From Burkholderia guangdongensis (GTDB lineage Bacteria > Pseudomonadota > Gammaproteobacteria > Burkholderiales > Burkholderiaceae), in contig NZ_JACBNX010000002.1 of NCBI RefSeq assembly GCF_013403875.1, positions 62,001 to 126,000 on the forward strand: a stretch of 64,000 nt of DNA. Direction: 5' to 3'. The stretch's first letter is position 1; each line of letters begins with the position of its first letter. Of this stretch, positions 1 through 8,838 are shown one piece after another. Below the pieces are notes generated by a model. It saw only the letters and a program-made list of their open reading frames with translations, did not search any database and was not told where the DNA came from. Made by a program: the position numbers and the translations under genes.

Positions 1-59
1 GCGCTCAGGCGCCGCCCGCATGATTTGCGCATCGCATCCCGAATCGGTTCGCTACTACA

Positions 60-1217
60 ATGACCGCTGTCACCTTCCCGACTTCAGCACCCGCCGCCTT
101 GGATTTCGAGACTCCTCCGGGCCTGTCGGTCGATGCCGGCAGCCAAGGCCAGACCGCCCGCCTGTCCGGCCAGTGGACCGCGCTCGCGCTGGCGCGCAAC
201 CGCGGCGTCGTCGCGCGCCTCGCGAAGCAGCGGCAGCGCGTGCGCGCGTGGGATCTGTCCGGCATCGAGCGGCTCGACCACGTCGGCGGGCAGGCGCTGT
301 GGCGCGTGTGGGGCCGCCGGCTGCCGGCCGGCATCGCGCTCACCGACACGCAGCGCACGATCTTCGAGCGCATCGAGCGGCTCGACAGCGAGCGCGAGGC
401 TCCGGAACCCGTCGTTCGCGGCGATGCGCTCACGCGGCTGGGCCTCGCGCTGTTCGCGTTCGCCGATCATCTGCAGGGCGGCGTCGCGATGTTCGGCCGC
501 TCGATCCTCGACGGCCTGTCCGTGCTGCGCCGCCCGCGGACGATGCCGTGGAAGGAGACGTCCGCGAACATCTACAGCGCCGGCGCGCAGGCGCTGCCGA
601 TCACCGCGCTCGTCGCGTTCCTGATCGGCATCGTGCTCAGCTATCTGTCCGCGCAGCAGCTCGCGCAGTTCGGCGCGAACCGCTACATCGTGAACATTCT
701 CGGGCTGTCGGTGATCCGCGAGCTCGGGCCGGTGCTGTCGGCGATCCTCGTCGCGGGCCGCTCGGGCTCGGCGATCACCGCGCAGATCGGCGTGATGCGC
801 GTGACCGAGGAGCTCGACGCGATGCGCGTGATGGGCATCCCGCACGGGCTGCGGCTGATCCTGCCGCGCATGCTCGCGCTCAGCATCGCGATGCCGCTGC
901 TCGTGATGTGGACCAACATCATCGCGCTCACGGGCGGCGCGTTCGCCGCGAAGCTGTCGCTCGGCATCGACATCAGCTACTTCATGCGCTCGCTGCCCGG
1001 CGTGGTGCCGTTCGCGAATCTGTGGATCGGGCTCGGCAAGGGCGTCGTGTTCGGCATGCTGATCGCGCTCGTCGCCTGTCATTTCGGTTTCCGGATCAAG
1101 CCGAACTCGCAGAGCCTCGGCAGCGGGACGACGACGTCGGTCGTCACGTCGATCACGGTCGTGATCCTCGCCGACGCGGTGTTCGCGATCCTTTTCCAGA
1201 ACGTGGGGCTCGGATGA
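60..1217 (+). CDS. MlaE-family ABC transporter permease with N-terminal STAS-like domain
   Basis: 385 aa. The inner-membrane permease of an MCE-type phospholipid/lipid ABC transporter. Residues about 1-125 are soluble and look like an MlaB/STAS domain fused to the permease. Residues about 140-385 are the MlaE permease domain: hydrophobic segments and the conserved coupling region ELGPVLSAILVAGRSGSA followed by TEELDAMRVMG. The stop overlaps the next start (ATGA at 1214-1217), so it is translationally coupled to the ATPase. Only 59 bases of upstream sequence are in the window and no clear Shine-Dalgarno sequence is visible, so the start could lie slightly elsewhere. Family assignment is firm; the transported lipid is not known. 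Confidence 0.9.
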   Translation: MTAVTFPTSAPAALDFETPPGLSVDAGSQGQTARLSGQWTALALARNRGVVARLAKQRQRVRAWDLSGIERLDHVGGQALWRVWGRRLPAGIALTDTQRTIFERIERLDSEREAPEPVVRGDALTRLGLALFAFADHLQGGVAMFGRSILDGLSVLRRPRTMPWKETSANIYSAGAQALPITALVAFLIGIVLSYLSAQQLAQFGANRYIVNILGLSVIRELGPVLSAILVAGRSGSAITAQIGVMRVTEELDAMRVMGIPHGLRLILPRMLALSIAMPLLVMWTNIIALTGGAFAAKLSLGIDISYFMRSLPGVVPFANLWIGLGKGVVFGMLIALVACHFGFRIKPNSQSLGSGTTTSVVTSITVVILADAVFAILFQNVGLG

Positions 1218-2053
1218 CGACGGCCACCGAACCCGTGATCGAGGTGCGCGACCTGACGAAGCGCTACGGGCGCAACGTCGTGCACGAGCATCTGGACTTC
1301 GACGTGCGGCGCGGCGAGATCGTGTCGATCGTCGGCGGCTCGGGCTCCGGCAAGACGACGCTCGTGCGGCAGATCCTCGGCCTCGAGCGGCAGACGTCGG
1401 GCACGATACGCGTGTTCGGGATGGACACGTCGAAGATCGACGCGGCGACCGCGCGGATGATGCGCACGCGCTCCGGGATGCTGTTCCAGCAGGGCGCGCT
1501 GTTCTCGTCGATGACGGTGTTCGACAACGTCGCGCAACCGCTGCGCGAGCTCGGCCGCGTGCCGGAGGACCTGCTGCACGACATCGTGATGCTGAAGCTC
1601 GAGATGGTCGGGCTGCCGTGCAAGCACGCGTCGAAGATGCCGGCCGCGCTGTCGGGCGGGATGGTCAAGCGCGTCGGCATCGCGCGCGCGATCGCGCTCG
1701 AGCCCGAGCTGCTGTTCCTCGACGAGCCGACCGCCGGGCTCGATCCGCGGGCGTCCGACGAGTTCGTCGCGCTGATCGCGACGCTGCACCGCACGCTCGG
1801 GCTCACGGTCGTGATGGTCACGCACGATCTGGACACGATGACCGCGCTGTCGACGCGCGTCGCGGTGATCGCGGATCGCAAGGTGCTCGTCGCGGCGCCG
1901 GTCGAGGAGGCGGCGAACGTCGATCATCCGTTCATCCGTGAATATTTTCTGGGGCTGCGCGGGCGCCGCGCACTGCAGGCGCTGCCGCCCGAGCGGCGCG
2001 CGAAGCTGCCGGCGGCGGCGCTCGAACCGGCGCCTGCGAGCGTCTTACTCTAG
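1214..2053 (+). CDS. MlaF-family ABC transporter ATP-binding protein
   Basis: 279 aa cytoplasmic ATPase powering the MCE lipid transporter. Visible motifs: Walker A GGSGSGKTT near residue 41, Q-loop FQQGALF, signature LSGGMVKRVGIARA, Walker B ELLFLDEPTAGLDP and H-loop VTHD. The start is the ATG overlapping the permease stop; a longer upstream reading frame exists but only shadows the permease gene. Order here is permease-ATPase-MCE protein-lipoprotein, unlike E. coli mlaFEDCB, so this is probably a paralogous MCE system (Pqi/Ttg2-like) rather than the canonical Mla operon. Confidence 0.93.
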   Translation: MTTATEPVIEVRDLTKRYGRNVVHEHLDFDVRRGEIVSIVGGSGSGKTTLVRQILGLERQTSGTIRVFGMDTSKIDAATARMMRTRSGMLFQQGALFSSMTVFDNVAQPLRELGRVPEDLLHDIVMLKLEMVGLPCKHASKMPAALSGGMVKRVGIARAIALEPELLFLDEPTAGLDPRASDEFVALIATLHRTLGLTVVMVTHDLDTMTALSTRVAVIADRKVLVAAPVEEAANVDHPFIREYFLGLRGRRALQALPPERRAKLPAAALEPAPASVLL

Positions 2054-2068
2054 AGAGGGAAGCCGCGA

Positions 2069-3019
2069 ATGGAAAACAAGTCGCATGCGTTCTGGGCCGG
2101 GCTGTTCACGATCGCGCTGTCGCTCGCGATCGCGGCCACGGTGTTCTGGTTCAACGTCGACCGCACCGTGCGCGTGCCGTACGACCTGATCGCGCGCACG
2201 AACGTGACCGGCCTCTATCCGGACGCCGCCGTGCGCTATCGCGGGCTCGACGTCGGCAAGGTGCAGTCGATCGGGTTCGACCGCACGCATCCGGGGCAGA
2301 TCCTGATCCGGATTCTCGTCGACCAGGGCGCGCCGATCACGCGCTCGACGTTCGGCAGCCTCGGCTTCCAGGGCGTGACGGGCATCGCGTTCGTGCAGCT
2401 CGACGACACCGGGCGCGACCTGTCGCCGCTGCCGTCGTCGACGAAGGCCATCGCGCAGATCCCGATGCATCCGAGCCTGTTCGACCAGCTTCAGCAGCGC
2501 GGCGAAGTGCTGGTGCGGGAGCTCGAGCTCGTCGCGCAGAGCGCGAACGCGCTGATGTCGCCGGACATGCGCGCGCAGCTGCAGGCGACGGCCGCGAGCC
2601 TGCAGCAGGCGGCCGACGGCGTGACCGCGCTGTCGAAGCAGGTGCAGCCGGCGGTTGCCGGGCTGCCCACGACGATGCGCGAGCTGAACCGCACGATGGC
2701 GTCGGCCGACACGCTGCTGCGGCCGAACGGCCCGGTCGTCGAGAACCTGAACAAGGCGGGCGCCGCGGCCGCACAGATCGGCACCACGCTCGACGCGCTG
2801 AACGCGCGCGTGCAGTACGACACGCTGCCGCGCTTCAATACGCTCGCGACCGACGTCGGCGACGCGTCGCGCACGCTGAAGGACGTCGCGGGCGACGTCG
2901 GCCGCAATCCGCGCAGTCTGCTGTTCGGCTCGCCGGGTTCGGCGCCGGGGCCGGGCGAGCCCGGCTTCGTGTGGCCCGGCGCCGCCGCCGGCAGCCAAGC
3001 CGCCGCCGGCAGCCAATGA
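2069..3019 (+). CDS. MCE-domain (MlaD-like) substrate-binding protein
   Basis: 316 aa. Periplasmic MCE protein anchored by one N-terminal membrane helix (residues about 6-28, AFWAGLFTIALSLAIAATVF). It is followed by an MCE domain with the typical VTGLYPDAAVRYRGLDVGKV stretch (about residues 45-70). The C-terminal half (about 150-290) is rich in Ala, Leu and Gln and likely helical, as in MCE proteins that form periplasmic tunnels. It starts 15 bp after the ATPase stop with AGAGAGG upstream. With its neighbours it should move lipids between inner and outer membranes; the direction cannot be told from sequence. Confidence 0.9.
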   Translation: MENKSHAFWAGLFTIALSLAIAATVFWFNVDRTVRVPYDLIARTNVTGLYPDAAVRYRGLDVGKVQSIGFDRTHPGQILIRILVDQGAPITRSTFGSLGFQGVTGIAFVQLDDTGRDLSPLPSSTKAIAQIPMHPSLFDQLQQRGEVLVRELELVAQSANALMSPDMRAQLQATAASLQQAADGVTALSKQVQPAVAGLPTTMRELNRTMASADTLLRPNGPVVENLNKAGAAAAQIGTTLDALNARVQYDTLPRFNTLATDVGDASRTLKDVAGDVGRNPRSLLFGSPGSAPGPGEPGFVWPGAAAGSQAAAGSQ

Positions 3020-3038
3020 ACCGACCAGGAATCCGACG

Positions 3039-3740
3039 ATGCACGCCATGTTCTCGATGTTCCGACTCCCCGGCCGCGCGCGGCGGCCGGCCATCATCGC
3101 GCTCGGCGCGCCGGCGCTGACGTTGGCGCTCGCGTTCGTGCTCGCGTTCGTGCTCGCGTTCGCGGCCGGCTGCGCCGGCCCGGGCGTGGTCGCGCACAAC
3201 GCGCGTTACGATCTCGGCCCGGCCGTGTCCGCATCGTCGCCGGGCGGCGGGCCCGCGCTGCGCGTGCTCGACGTCGACGCGCCCGCGGCGCTCGATAGCG
3301 ACAAGTTCACGTACCGCCTCGCGTACGCGGACGCGCAGCGCACCGCCGCGTACCGGGACAGCCGCTGGGCCGCGCCGCCCGCGCAACTGCTCACGCAGCG
3401 GCTGCGCGGCGCGCTGTCGTCGCGCGGCGCGGTGCTCGACGGTGCCGATGGCGTGAGCGCGCCGACGCTGCGCGTCGATCTCGACGCGTTCGAGCAGGTG
3501 TTCGACGGCCAGACGGAAAGCCGCGGCGTCGTCGCCGCGCGCGCGACGCTGACGCAGGCCGGCAAGGTGCTCGGCCAGCGCACGTTCACCGCGAGCGCGC
3601 CGGCGCGCTCGCCGGATGCGGCGGGCGGCGCGCGCTCGCTCGCGGCCGCGAGCGACGCGCTCGTCGAGCAGATCGCCGCGTGGGCCGACGCGAGGATCGC
3701 CGAGTCGGCCCACGCGCAGGCCGGCGCGCCCGCGCACTGA
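3039..3740 (+). CDS. ABC-type transport auxiliary lipoprotein (PqiC-like)
   Basis: 233 aa. N-terminal signal sequence with a long hydrophobic stretch (LAFVLAFVLAFAAGC) ending in a lipobox Cys near residue 48, so predicted to be a lipoprotein. The rest resembles the PqiC/ABC-type auxiliary component: an early YDLGP segment, a central L..RLRGALSSRGAVL stretch, then D.F.QVF. It is the last gene of the MCE operon, 19 bp after the MCE gene, and probably provides the outer-membrane-side partner. The signal region contains a short in-frame duplication (AFVLAFVLAF). The initiating Met could be Met1 or Met4. Confidence 0.82.
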   Translation: MHAMFSMFRLPGRARRPAIIALGAPALTLALAFVLAFVLAFAAGCAGPGVVAHNARYDLGPAVSASSPGGGPALRVLDVDAPAALDSDKFTYRLAYADAQRTAAYRDSRWAAPPAQLLTQRLRGALSSRGAVLDGADGVSAPTLRVDLDAFEQVFDGQTESRGVVAARATLTQAGKVLGQRTFTASAPARSPDAAGGARSLAAASDALVEQIAAWADARIAESAHAQAGAPAH

Positions 3741-3776
3741 CGGACGCTGACGGGCGCTGACGGGCGCTGACGGACG
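3738..3776 (+). repeat. Four-copy 10-bp tandem repeat at the end of the MCE operon
   Basis: The unit TGACGGRCGC is repeated almost perfectly four times, beginning at the stop codon of the lipoprotein gene. Each unit holds a TGA, so read-through in this frame meets further stops. It is probably a slippage product. Confidence 0.7.
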
Positions 3777-3816
3777 AACACGCCGCGCATCGCGCGCCGA
3801 CGGGCGCGCCGGTCGC

Positions 3817-3822
3817 TATAAT
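3817..3822 (+). promoter_or_regulatory. Candidate -10 element for the ferredoxin gene
   Basis: A perfect TATAAT lies about 65 bp upstream of the ferredoxin start. No good -35 hexamer is seen at the expected spacing, so this is tentative. Confidence 0.4.
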
Positions 3823-3885
3823 CCAGCGATCCGTCCACCAGCCTGCGACGGTCCGGCGCTGCCGGGCCGTCCGTCGTGACCCATC

Positions 3886-4203
3886 ATGGATTCCTACTAC
3901 CAGCACCACGTTTTCTTTTGCCTGAACCAGCGCGAACCCGGCGCGGACCGGCCGAGCTGCGCGCAATGCGACGCGCAGACCATGCAGGAGTACGCGAAGA
4001 AGCGCGTGAAGGAGCTCGGCCTCGCGGGGCCGGGCAAGGTCCGCATCAACAAGGCCGGCTGTCTCGACCGGTGCGAGGAAGGCCCGGTGATGGTCGTCTA
4101 TCCGGAAGGCACCTGGTACACGTACGTCGACAAGGCCGACATCGACGAGATCGTCGAATCGCACCTGCGCGACGGCAAGCCCGTCGAGCGCCTGAAGATC
4201 TGA
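3886..4203 (+). CDS. Thioredoxin-like [2Fe-2S] ferredoxin
   Basis: 105 aa, the usual length for stand-alone thioredoxin-fold 2Fe-2S ferredoxins. The cysteines fit cluster ligation: FFCLN near residue 12, SCAQC near residues 25-28, and GCLDRC near residues 64-68, followed by the family signature EEGPVMVVYPEG. Cytoplasmic electron carrier; partner unknown. It has its own upstream -10-like sequence, and the downstream hydrolase starts 26 bp after its stop, so the two are probably co-transcribed. Confidence 0.9.
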   Translation: MDSYYQHHVFFCLNQREPGADRPSCAQCDAQTMQEYAKKRVKELGLAGPGKVRINKAGCLDRCEEGPVMVVYPEGTWYTYVDKADIDEIVESHLRDGKPVERLKI

Positions 4204-4229
4204 GCGCCAGCGACCTTCCGAGACCCGGC

Positions 4230-4874
4230 ATGAACGTCCATACGCAGAAATCCCTGATCGCCGGCCCGGTCGGCAATATCGAGATCGCGGTCGACCTGCC
4301 CGACGCGGTCCGCGAAGGCACGGGCGGGCCGCGCGGGATCGCGCTCGTCGCGCATCCGCATCCGCTGTTCGGCGGCACGATGGACAACAAGGTCGCGCAG
4401 ACGCTCGCGCGCACGCTCGTGCAGCTCAACTACATCGTGTACCGGTCGAACTTCCGCGGCGTCGGCGCGACCGACGGCGTGCACGACAACGGCACCGGCG
4501 AAGCCGACGACCTGCTCGCGGTGCTCGCGCACATGCGCGCGCAGCCCGGCTACGCGGACCTGCCGCTCGTGCTGGCCGGCTTCTCGTTCGGCACGTTCGT
4601 GCTGTCGCACGTCGCGAAGCGGCTGCGCGACGCGGGGCAGGCGGTCGAGCGGATGGTGTTCGTCGGCACGGCCGCGAGCCGCTGGTCGGTCGCCGACGTG
4701 CCGGAGAACACGCTCGTCATTCACGGCGAGACCGACGACACGGTGCCGATCCAGTCGGTGTACGACTGGGCGCGGCCGCAGGAGCTGCCGGTGGTCGTGA
4801 TTCCGGGCGCCGAGCATTTCTTTCACCGGAAGCTGCATATTCTGAAGCGGATCGTGGTCGATGCGTGGCGGTGA
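4230..4874 (+). CDS. Alpha/beta hydrolase (dienelactone-hydrolase-like)
   Basis: 214 aa cytoplasmic alpha/beta hydrolase. HPHPLFGGTMDNK near the N terminus, nucleophile elbow GFSFGT (Ser near residue 117), acid in HGETDDTVP and His in PGAEHFFH together make a full catalytic triad. The start is the ATG at 4230, which gives the usual family length; an upstream in-frame extension overlaps the ferredoxin gene and is not credible. Substrate unknown. Confidence 0.85.
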   Translation: MNVHTQKSLIAGPVGNIEIAVDLPDAVREGTGGPRGIALVAHPHPLFGGTMDNKVAQTLARTLVQLNYIVYRSNFRGVGATDGVHDNGTGEADDLLAVLAHMRAQPGYADLPLVLAGFSFGTFVLSHVAKRLRDAGQAVERMVFVGTAASRWSVADVPENTLVIHGETDDTVPIQSVYDWARPQELPVVVIPGAEHFFHRKLHILKRIVVDAWR

Positions 4875-4969
4875 GCGCCCGCGGCCCGAACTCACCCGCC
4901 TTCGTGTTCGCCGCACTTTCACGCGGCTTACGGAAACCCCCACCTGACCGGGCGCCTCGCGCGGCCACG

Positions 4970-4975
4970 TATAAT
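4970..4975 (+). promoter_or_regulatory. Candidate -10 element upstream of dacC
   Basis: A perfect TATAAT lies about 120 bp upstream of the dacC start, in the 222-bp gap after the hydrolase. A CTGACC is upstream but with an over-long 20-bp spacer. Confidence 0.4.
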
Positions 4976-5096
4976 GGCCGCACTTTGCGTCGGTCGCGGC
5001 CCGGCCGCGGCGCGTCGCGGCGCGCGGTTTAGCGCCGCCCAGCCATTGAACCGCGTGCGTCAAGCGCCTACTTTCTGCCATCAGCCTGAACCGATC

Positions 5097-6413
5097 ATGC
5101 GTTTGCCCTCCCAGCGCCTCAAATCCATCGCTTCCTCCGCCACCCTCAGCGTCGCCGCGCGCAACGTCGCGCTCGGCGTGATGCTGCCCGTCGCGCTCGC
5201 GTCGACGATCGTCGTCGCCGATGCGAAGCCGGCTCCGAAGAAGTCCCATGCCGCGCACGCGGCGGCCGCCGCACCGGCGACCACCGGCGCGCCCGCGACC
5301 TTCATGCCGGGCGCGGTGCCGCCGCCGGGCGTGAACGCGCGCTCGTGGGTGCTGATCGACGCGACGAGCAACACCGTGCTCGCGTCCGGCAACGCGGACG
5401 AGCGTGCCGAGCCCGCGTCGCTGACGAAGCTGATGACCGCGTACCTCGTGTTCGAGGCGCTCGCGCAGAACAAGATCTCGATGGACCAGATCGTCACGCC
5501 GAGCGACTCGGTGCGCAGCGTCGGCCGCGACGAGTCGCGGATGTTCATCGAGGCCGGCAAGCCGGTGTCGGTGCACGACCTCGTGTACGGGATGATCATC
5601 CAGTCGGGCAACGACGCGGCGATCGCGCTCTCCGAACTGGTCGGCGGCAGCCAGGGGCAGTTCGTCACCCTGATGAACAACGAGGCGCAGAAGCTCGGCA
5701 TGAAGGGCACGCACTTCGCCGACGTGAACGGGATGCCCGACCCGAACCACTACACGACCGCCGGCGACCTCGCGACGCTGTCCGCGCGCCTGATCCGCGA
5801 TTTTCCGCAGTACTACAGCATCTTCTCGGAAAAGGAATTCACGTATAACAAGATCCGCCAGCCGAACCGCAACCGCGTGCTGTGGCTCGACCCGACCGTC
5901 GACGGCCTGAAGACCGGCCACACGCAGGCGGCCGGCTACTGCCTGATCGCGTCCGCGAAGCGTCCGGTGCCGGGCACGGACGTCGCGAACCGCCGCCTCG
6001 TGTCGGTGATGATGGGCGAGCAGAAGGAAAGCGATCGCGTGCAGGACAGCATGAAGATGCTGAACTACGGCTACAGCGCGTTCGACTCGGTGCGCCTGTT
6101 CAAGGGCGGCCAGGCGATCCAGTCGCCGCGCATCTACAAGGGCAAGATCAACAACGTGCCGGTCGGCGTGACGGGCGACCAGTGGGCGACCGTGCCGCGC
6201 GGCCTCGGCGACAAGGTCAAGACCGAGGTCGACCTGAACGCGCCGCTGATCGCGCCGCTCGCGCAAGGCCAGCAGGTCGGCGCGGTGAGGATCGTCGCGG
6301 ACGGCAAGACGCTGTCGCAGTTCCCGATCGTTGCGCTGCAGCCGGTGCCGGAAGCGGGCATCTTCGGCCGCATCTGGGATTCGATCCTGCTGATGTTCAA
6401 CAAGAAGAAGTAA
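5097..6413 (+). CDS. dacC: D-alanyl-D-alanine carboxypeptidase (PBP5/6 type)
   Basis: 438 aa. Periplasmic, membrane-associated low-molecular-weight PBP that trims the terminal D-Ala from peptidoglycan stem peptides. It has an N-terminal signal peptide with an Ala/Pro-rich linker, then the three serine-peptidase S11 motifs: SLTK (nucleophile Ser, near residue 108), SGN (near 170) and KTG (near 273). The C-terminal PBP5-type domain ends in a likely amphipathic anchor (IFGRIWDSILLMFNKKK). The ATG at 5097 places the signal peptide correctly. The next gene, a D-amino-acid aminotransferase, is functionally related through D-alanine metabolism. Confidence 0.93.
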   Translation: MRLPSQRLKSIASSATLSVAARNVALGVMLPVALASTIVVADAKPAPKKSHAAHAAAAAPATTGAPATFMPGAVPPPGVNARSWVLIDATSNTVLASGNADERAEPASLTKLMTAYLVFEALAQNKISMDQIVTPSDSVRSVGRDESRMFIEAGKPVSVHDLVYGMIIQSGNDAAIALSELVGGSQGQFVTLMNNEAQKLGMKGTHFADVNGMPDPNHYTTAGDLATLSARLIRDFPQYYSIFSEKEFTYNKIRQPNRNRVLWLDPTVDGLKTGHTQAAGYCLIASAKRPVPGTDVANRRLVSVMMGEQKESDRVQDSMKMLNYGYSAFDSVRLFKGGQAIQSPRIYKGKINNVPVGVTGDQWATVPRGLGDKVKTEVDLNAPLIAPLAQGQQVGAVRIVADGKTLSQFPIVALQPVPEAGIFGRIWDSILLMFNKKK

Positions 6414-6449
6414 GCTGTCAGGCGACTTCCTACTTTTTTGCGTATCGCG

Positions 6450-7379
6450 ATGAGCCAAGCCGAATTCGAGCCGATCGTCCATCTGAGCGTGTCGTCGCAG
6501 GCGTCGCTCGTGCCGCTGTCGGAGGCCCGCGTTCCGGTGCTCGACCGCGGCTTCATCTTCGGCGACGGCGTGTATGAAGTCGTTCCGCTGTACGCGTACG
6601 ACGGCCGGCACGTGCCGTTCCGTCTCGCCGAGCACCTCGCGCGGCTCGAGCGCAGCCTGAGGAAGATCGGCATCGCGAACCCGCACGACGACGCGGGCTG
6701 GCGCGCGCTGCTCGCGCAGGTCGTCGGCGCGAATGCGCAAGGGCTCGCCGGCGGCGACGCGACCGTCTACGTGCAGGTCACGCGCGGCGTCGCGAAGCGC
6801 GGCCACGCGTTCCCCGCGAACGCGGTGCCGACCGTGTTCGTGATGACGAATCCGCTGCGGCTGCCGTCGGCCGACGAGCGCGCGGCCGGCGTGCGCTGCG
6901 TGACGGCGGAGGATCGCCGCTGGCTGCATTGCGACATCAAGTCGACGTCGCTGCTCGGCAACGTGCTGATGGCGCAGCACGCGGTCGCGCACGACGCGTT
7001 CGAGACGCTGCAGCTGCGCGACGATTGTCTGACCGAGGGTTCGTCGTCGAACGTGTGGGTCGTGAAGCACGGCGAGCTGCTCGCGCCGCCGCGCAGCAAC
7101 AGGATCCTCGAAGGGATCCGCTACGGGCTGCTCGAAGCGCTCGCCGACGAATGCGGGATTCCGTTCGTCGCGCGCGAGATCAACGAGGCCGAGTTGCGCT
7201 CGGCCGACGAGATCATGATCACGTCGGCGACGAAGGAAGTGCTGCCGGTCACGCGGCTCGACGATCTGCCGGTGAACGGCGGCACGCCCGGCCCGGTGTT
7301 CGCGGCGCTGTACGATGCGTATCAGCGCGCGAAGGCGCGCGAGTTCGAACAGTTCGATCCAAGTTGGAGAAAGGTATGA
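6450..7379 (+). CDS. dat: D-amino-acid aminotransferase (class IV, PLP)
   Basis: 309 aa cytoplasmic PLP enzyme of fold type IV, predicted to interconvert D-Ala/2-oxoglutarate and pyruvate/D-Glu. Motifs: LDRGFIFGDGVYEV near residue 32, the PLP lysine in CDIKSTSLLGNVL near residue 160, SSSNVW, and the C-terminal EIMITSATKEVLPVT. ATG 6450 is preferred over a TTG at 6438. The stop overlaps the next start (ATGA at 7376-7379). Branched-chain or aminodeoxychorismate-lyase relatives share the fold, so exact specificity is less certain than the family. Confidence 0.87.
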   Translation: MSQAEFEPIVHLSVSSQASLVPLSEARVPVLDRGFIFGDGVYEVVPLYAYDGRHVPFRLAEHLARLERSLRKIGIANPHDDAGWRALLAQVVGANAQGLAGGDATVYVQVTRGVAKRGHAFPANAVPTVFVMTNPLRLPSADERAAGVRCVTAEDRRWLHCDIKSTSLLGNVLMAQHAVAHDAFETLQLRDDCLTEGSSSNVWVVKHGELLAPPRSNRILEGIRYGLLEALADECGIPFVAREINEAELRSADEIMITSATKEVLPVTRLDDLPVNGGTPGPVFAALYDAYQRAKAREFEQFDPSWRKV

Positions 7380-7684
7380 GCGAACCGTCCAAGACCGTCG
7401 AAGTGATCGGCGCGGTCGACACCCCGAAGGAATCGCTGCTGCAGTTCCCGTGCGATTTCCCGATCAAGATCATGGGCAAGGCGCATCCGGAGTTCAAGGA
7501 CACGATCTTCAAGGTTGTCAGCGTGCACGATAGCGAGATCGACGTCGAGAAGATCGAGGAGCGCGCGTCGAGCGGCGGCAACTACACCGGCCTCACGATC
7601 ACCGTGCGCGCAACGAGCCAGGCGCAGCTCGACGATATCTATCGCGCGCTGACCGGCCATCCGATGGTCAAGGTCGTGCTCTGA
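7376..7684 (+). CDS. YbeD family protein (DUF493)
   Basis: 102 aa, small ACT-like cytoplasmic protein of the YbeD/DUF493 family (LLQFPCDFPIKIMGK and YRALTGHPMVKVVL are characteristic). In many proteobacteria ybeD lies between dacA-type and lipB-lipA genes, as here (dacC-dat-ybeD ... lipB-lipA). Its biochemical role is unknown. Start overlaps the dat stop by four bases. Confidence 0.9.
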   Translation: MSEPSKTVEVIGAVDTPKESLLQFPCDFPIKIMGKAHPEFKDTIFKVVSVHDSEIDVEKIEERASSGGNYTGLTITVRATSQAQLDDIYRALTGHPMVKVVL

Positions 7685-7754
7685 GCCGTTTCGGCTGATC
7701 CGTTTCGACTGATCCGTTACCGGCGCCAACCCTTCGCGTTCGGCGCCGCGTCCT

Positions 7755-8738
7755 TCACGCCGGGCGCATGCGTCCGGCGTTCTCGTCCTCCCGCGCTGGC
7801 GCGACGGGTTTGCCCGCCGCGCGCCGCGCGTCCACTTCCGCGCACACCACCTTGAAGCGCTCGGCCTCGCGCAGCAGCCACGCGCGGAACGCCTGCACGC
7901 GCGGCGTGCCGAGCCGCGTCGGCGGGCACACCAGGTAGTAGTGCCACGGGCTCGGCCCGTCGATGTCGAACAGCCGCACGAGGCGGCCCTTCAGCAGTTC
8001 GTGCACCGCGAGCGAGCGGCGCACGAGCGCGATCCCCTGGCCGTCGATCGCCGCCTGCAGCAGGTTCGACGAATCCTGATACAGCACGCCGCGCTTCGGC
8101 TCCGTCAGCGTGTCGAGGCCGGCCACGTCGAACCACGGCCGCCACAGCTCGTCGTCGGAGCGCAGCAGGTTGTAGCGGCCGAGGTCGGCCGGCGTTTGCG
8201 GCAACACGCCGCCATTCAGCGTCGGCGCGCACGCGGGGAAGAACACCTCGTCGAGCAACGGCTCGACGTGCAGCCCCGGATACACGCCGAAGCCGAAGCG
8301 GATCGCGAGATCGACGTCGTCGCGCGCGAAATCGATCAGCGCGTTCGTCGACTGCAACTCGACGTCGATCTCCGGATGCTGCTCGATGAACGAGCCGATC
8401 CGCGGCGTCACCCAGCGCGCGGCGAACGACGACAGCATCGAGATCACGAGCCGCCGGTCGCGGTCGCTCGCGCGGACGTCGCGCGTCGCGTCCGCGAGCA
8501 TCATCAGCGCGGTGCGGATCTGCTGCGCGTAGCGGGCGCCGGCGGCGGTCAGCGCGAGCCGCTTGCCGTGACGCGTGAACAGCGGTACGCCGAGCTCGGC
8601 CTCGAGCGCGCGCACCTGATGGCTGACCGCGCCGTGCGTGACGAACAGCTCGTCGGCGGCGCGCGAGAAGCTCTCGTGCCGCGCGGCGGCCTCGAATGCG
8701 CGGATGGCGTTCAGCGGGGGAAGTTGCCGGAGGTCCAT
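7755..8738 (-). CDS. LysR-family transcriptional regulator (GcvA-like)
   Basis: 327 aa. N-terminal winged HTH (PPLNAIRAFEAAARHESFSRAADELFVTHGAVSHQVRAL, residues about 7-46) closely follows the GcvA subgroup. Residues about 95-300 form the periplasmic-binding-protein-like effector domain. Transcribed divergently from the small DUF2917 gene across a 100-bp gap, the usual arrangement for autoregulation plus control of the divergent gene. No glycine-cleavage genes are nearby, so the GcvA label is only for the subgroup. Confidence 0.88.
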   Translation of the reverse strand: MDLRQLPPLNAIRAFEAAARHESFSRAADELFVTHGAVSHQVRALEAELGVPLFTRHGKRLALTAAGARYAQQIRTALMMLADATRDVRASDRDRRLVISMLSSFAARWVTPRIGSFIEQHPEIDVELQSTNALIDFARDDVDLAIRFGFGVYPGLHVEPLLDEVFFPACAPTLNGGVLPQTPADLGRYNLLRSDDELWRPWFDVAGLDTLTEPKRGVLYQDSSNLLQAAIDGQGIALVRRSLAVHELLKGRLVRLFDIDGPSPWHYYLVCPPTRLGTPRVQAFRAWLLREAERFKVVCAEVDARRAAGKPVAPAREDENAGRMRPA

Positions 8739-8838
8739 TTGCTAATTTTCCTCACAATGACGCGAAAATTCGTCGTTTGGCTGGATGCGTTGTCGTGGAT
8801 ACGATTGTAGCCATGCAGGTCACTTCACGGAGCGCATC

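Noticed and set aside
4098..7070. 990-codon minus-strand open frame across dacC and dat
   Set aside because: Same GC-skew artefact; Arg/His-rich translation with no domain, opposite to genes with complete catalytic motifs.
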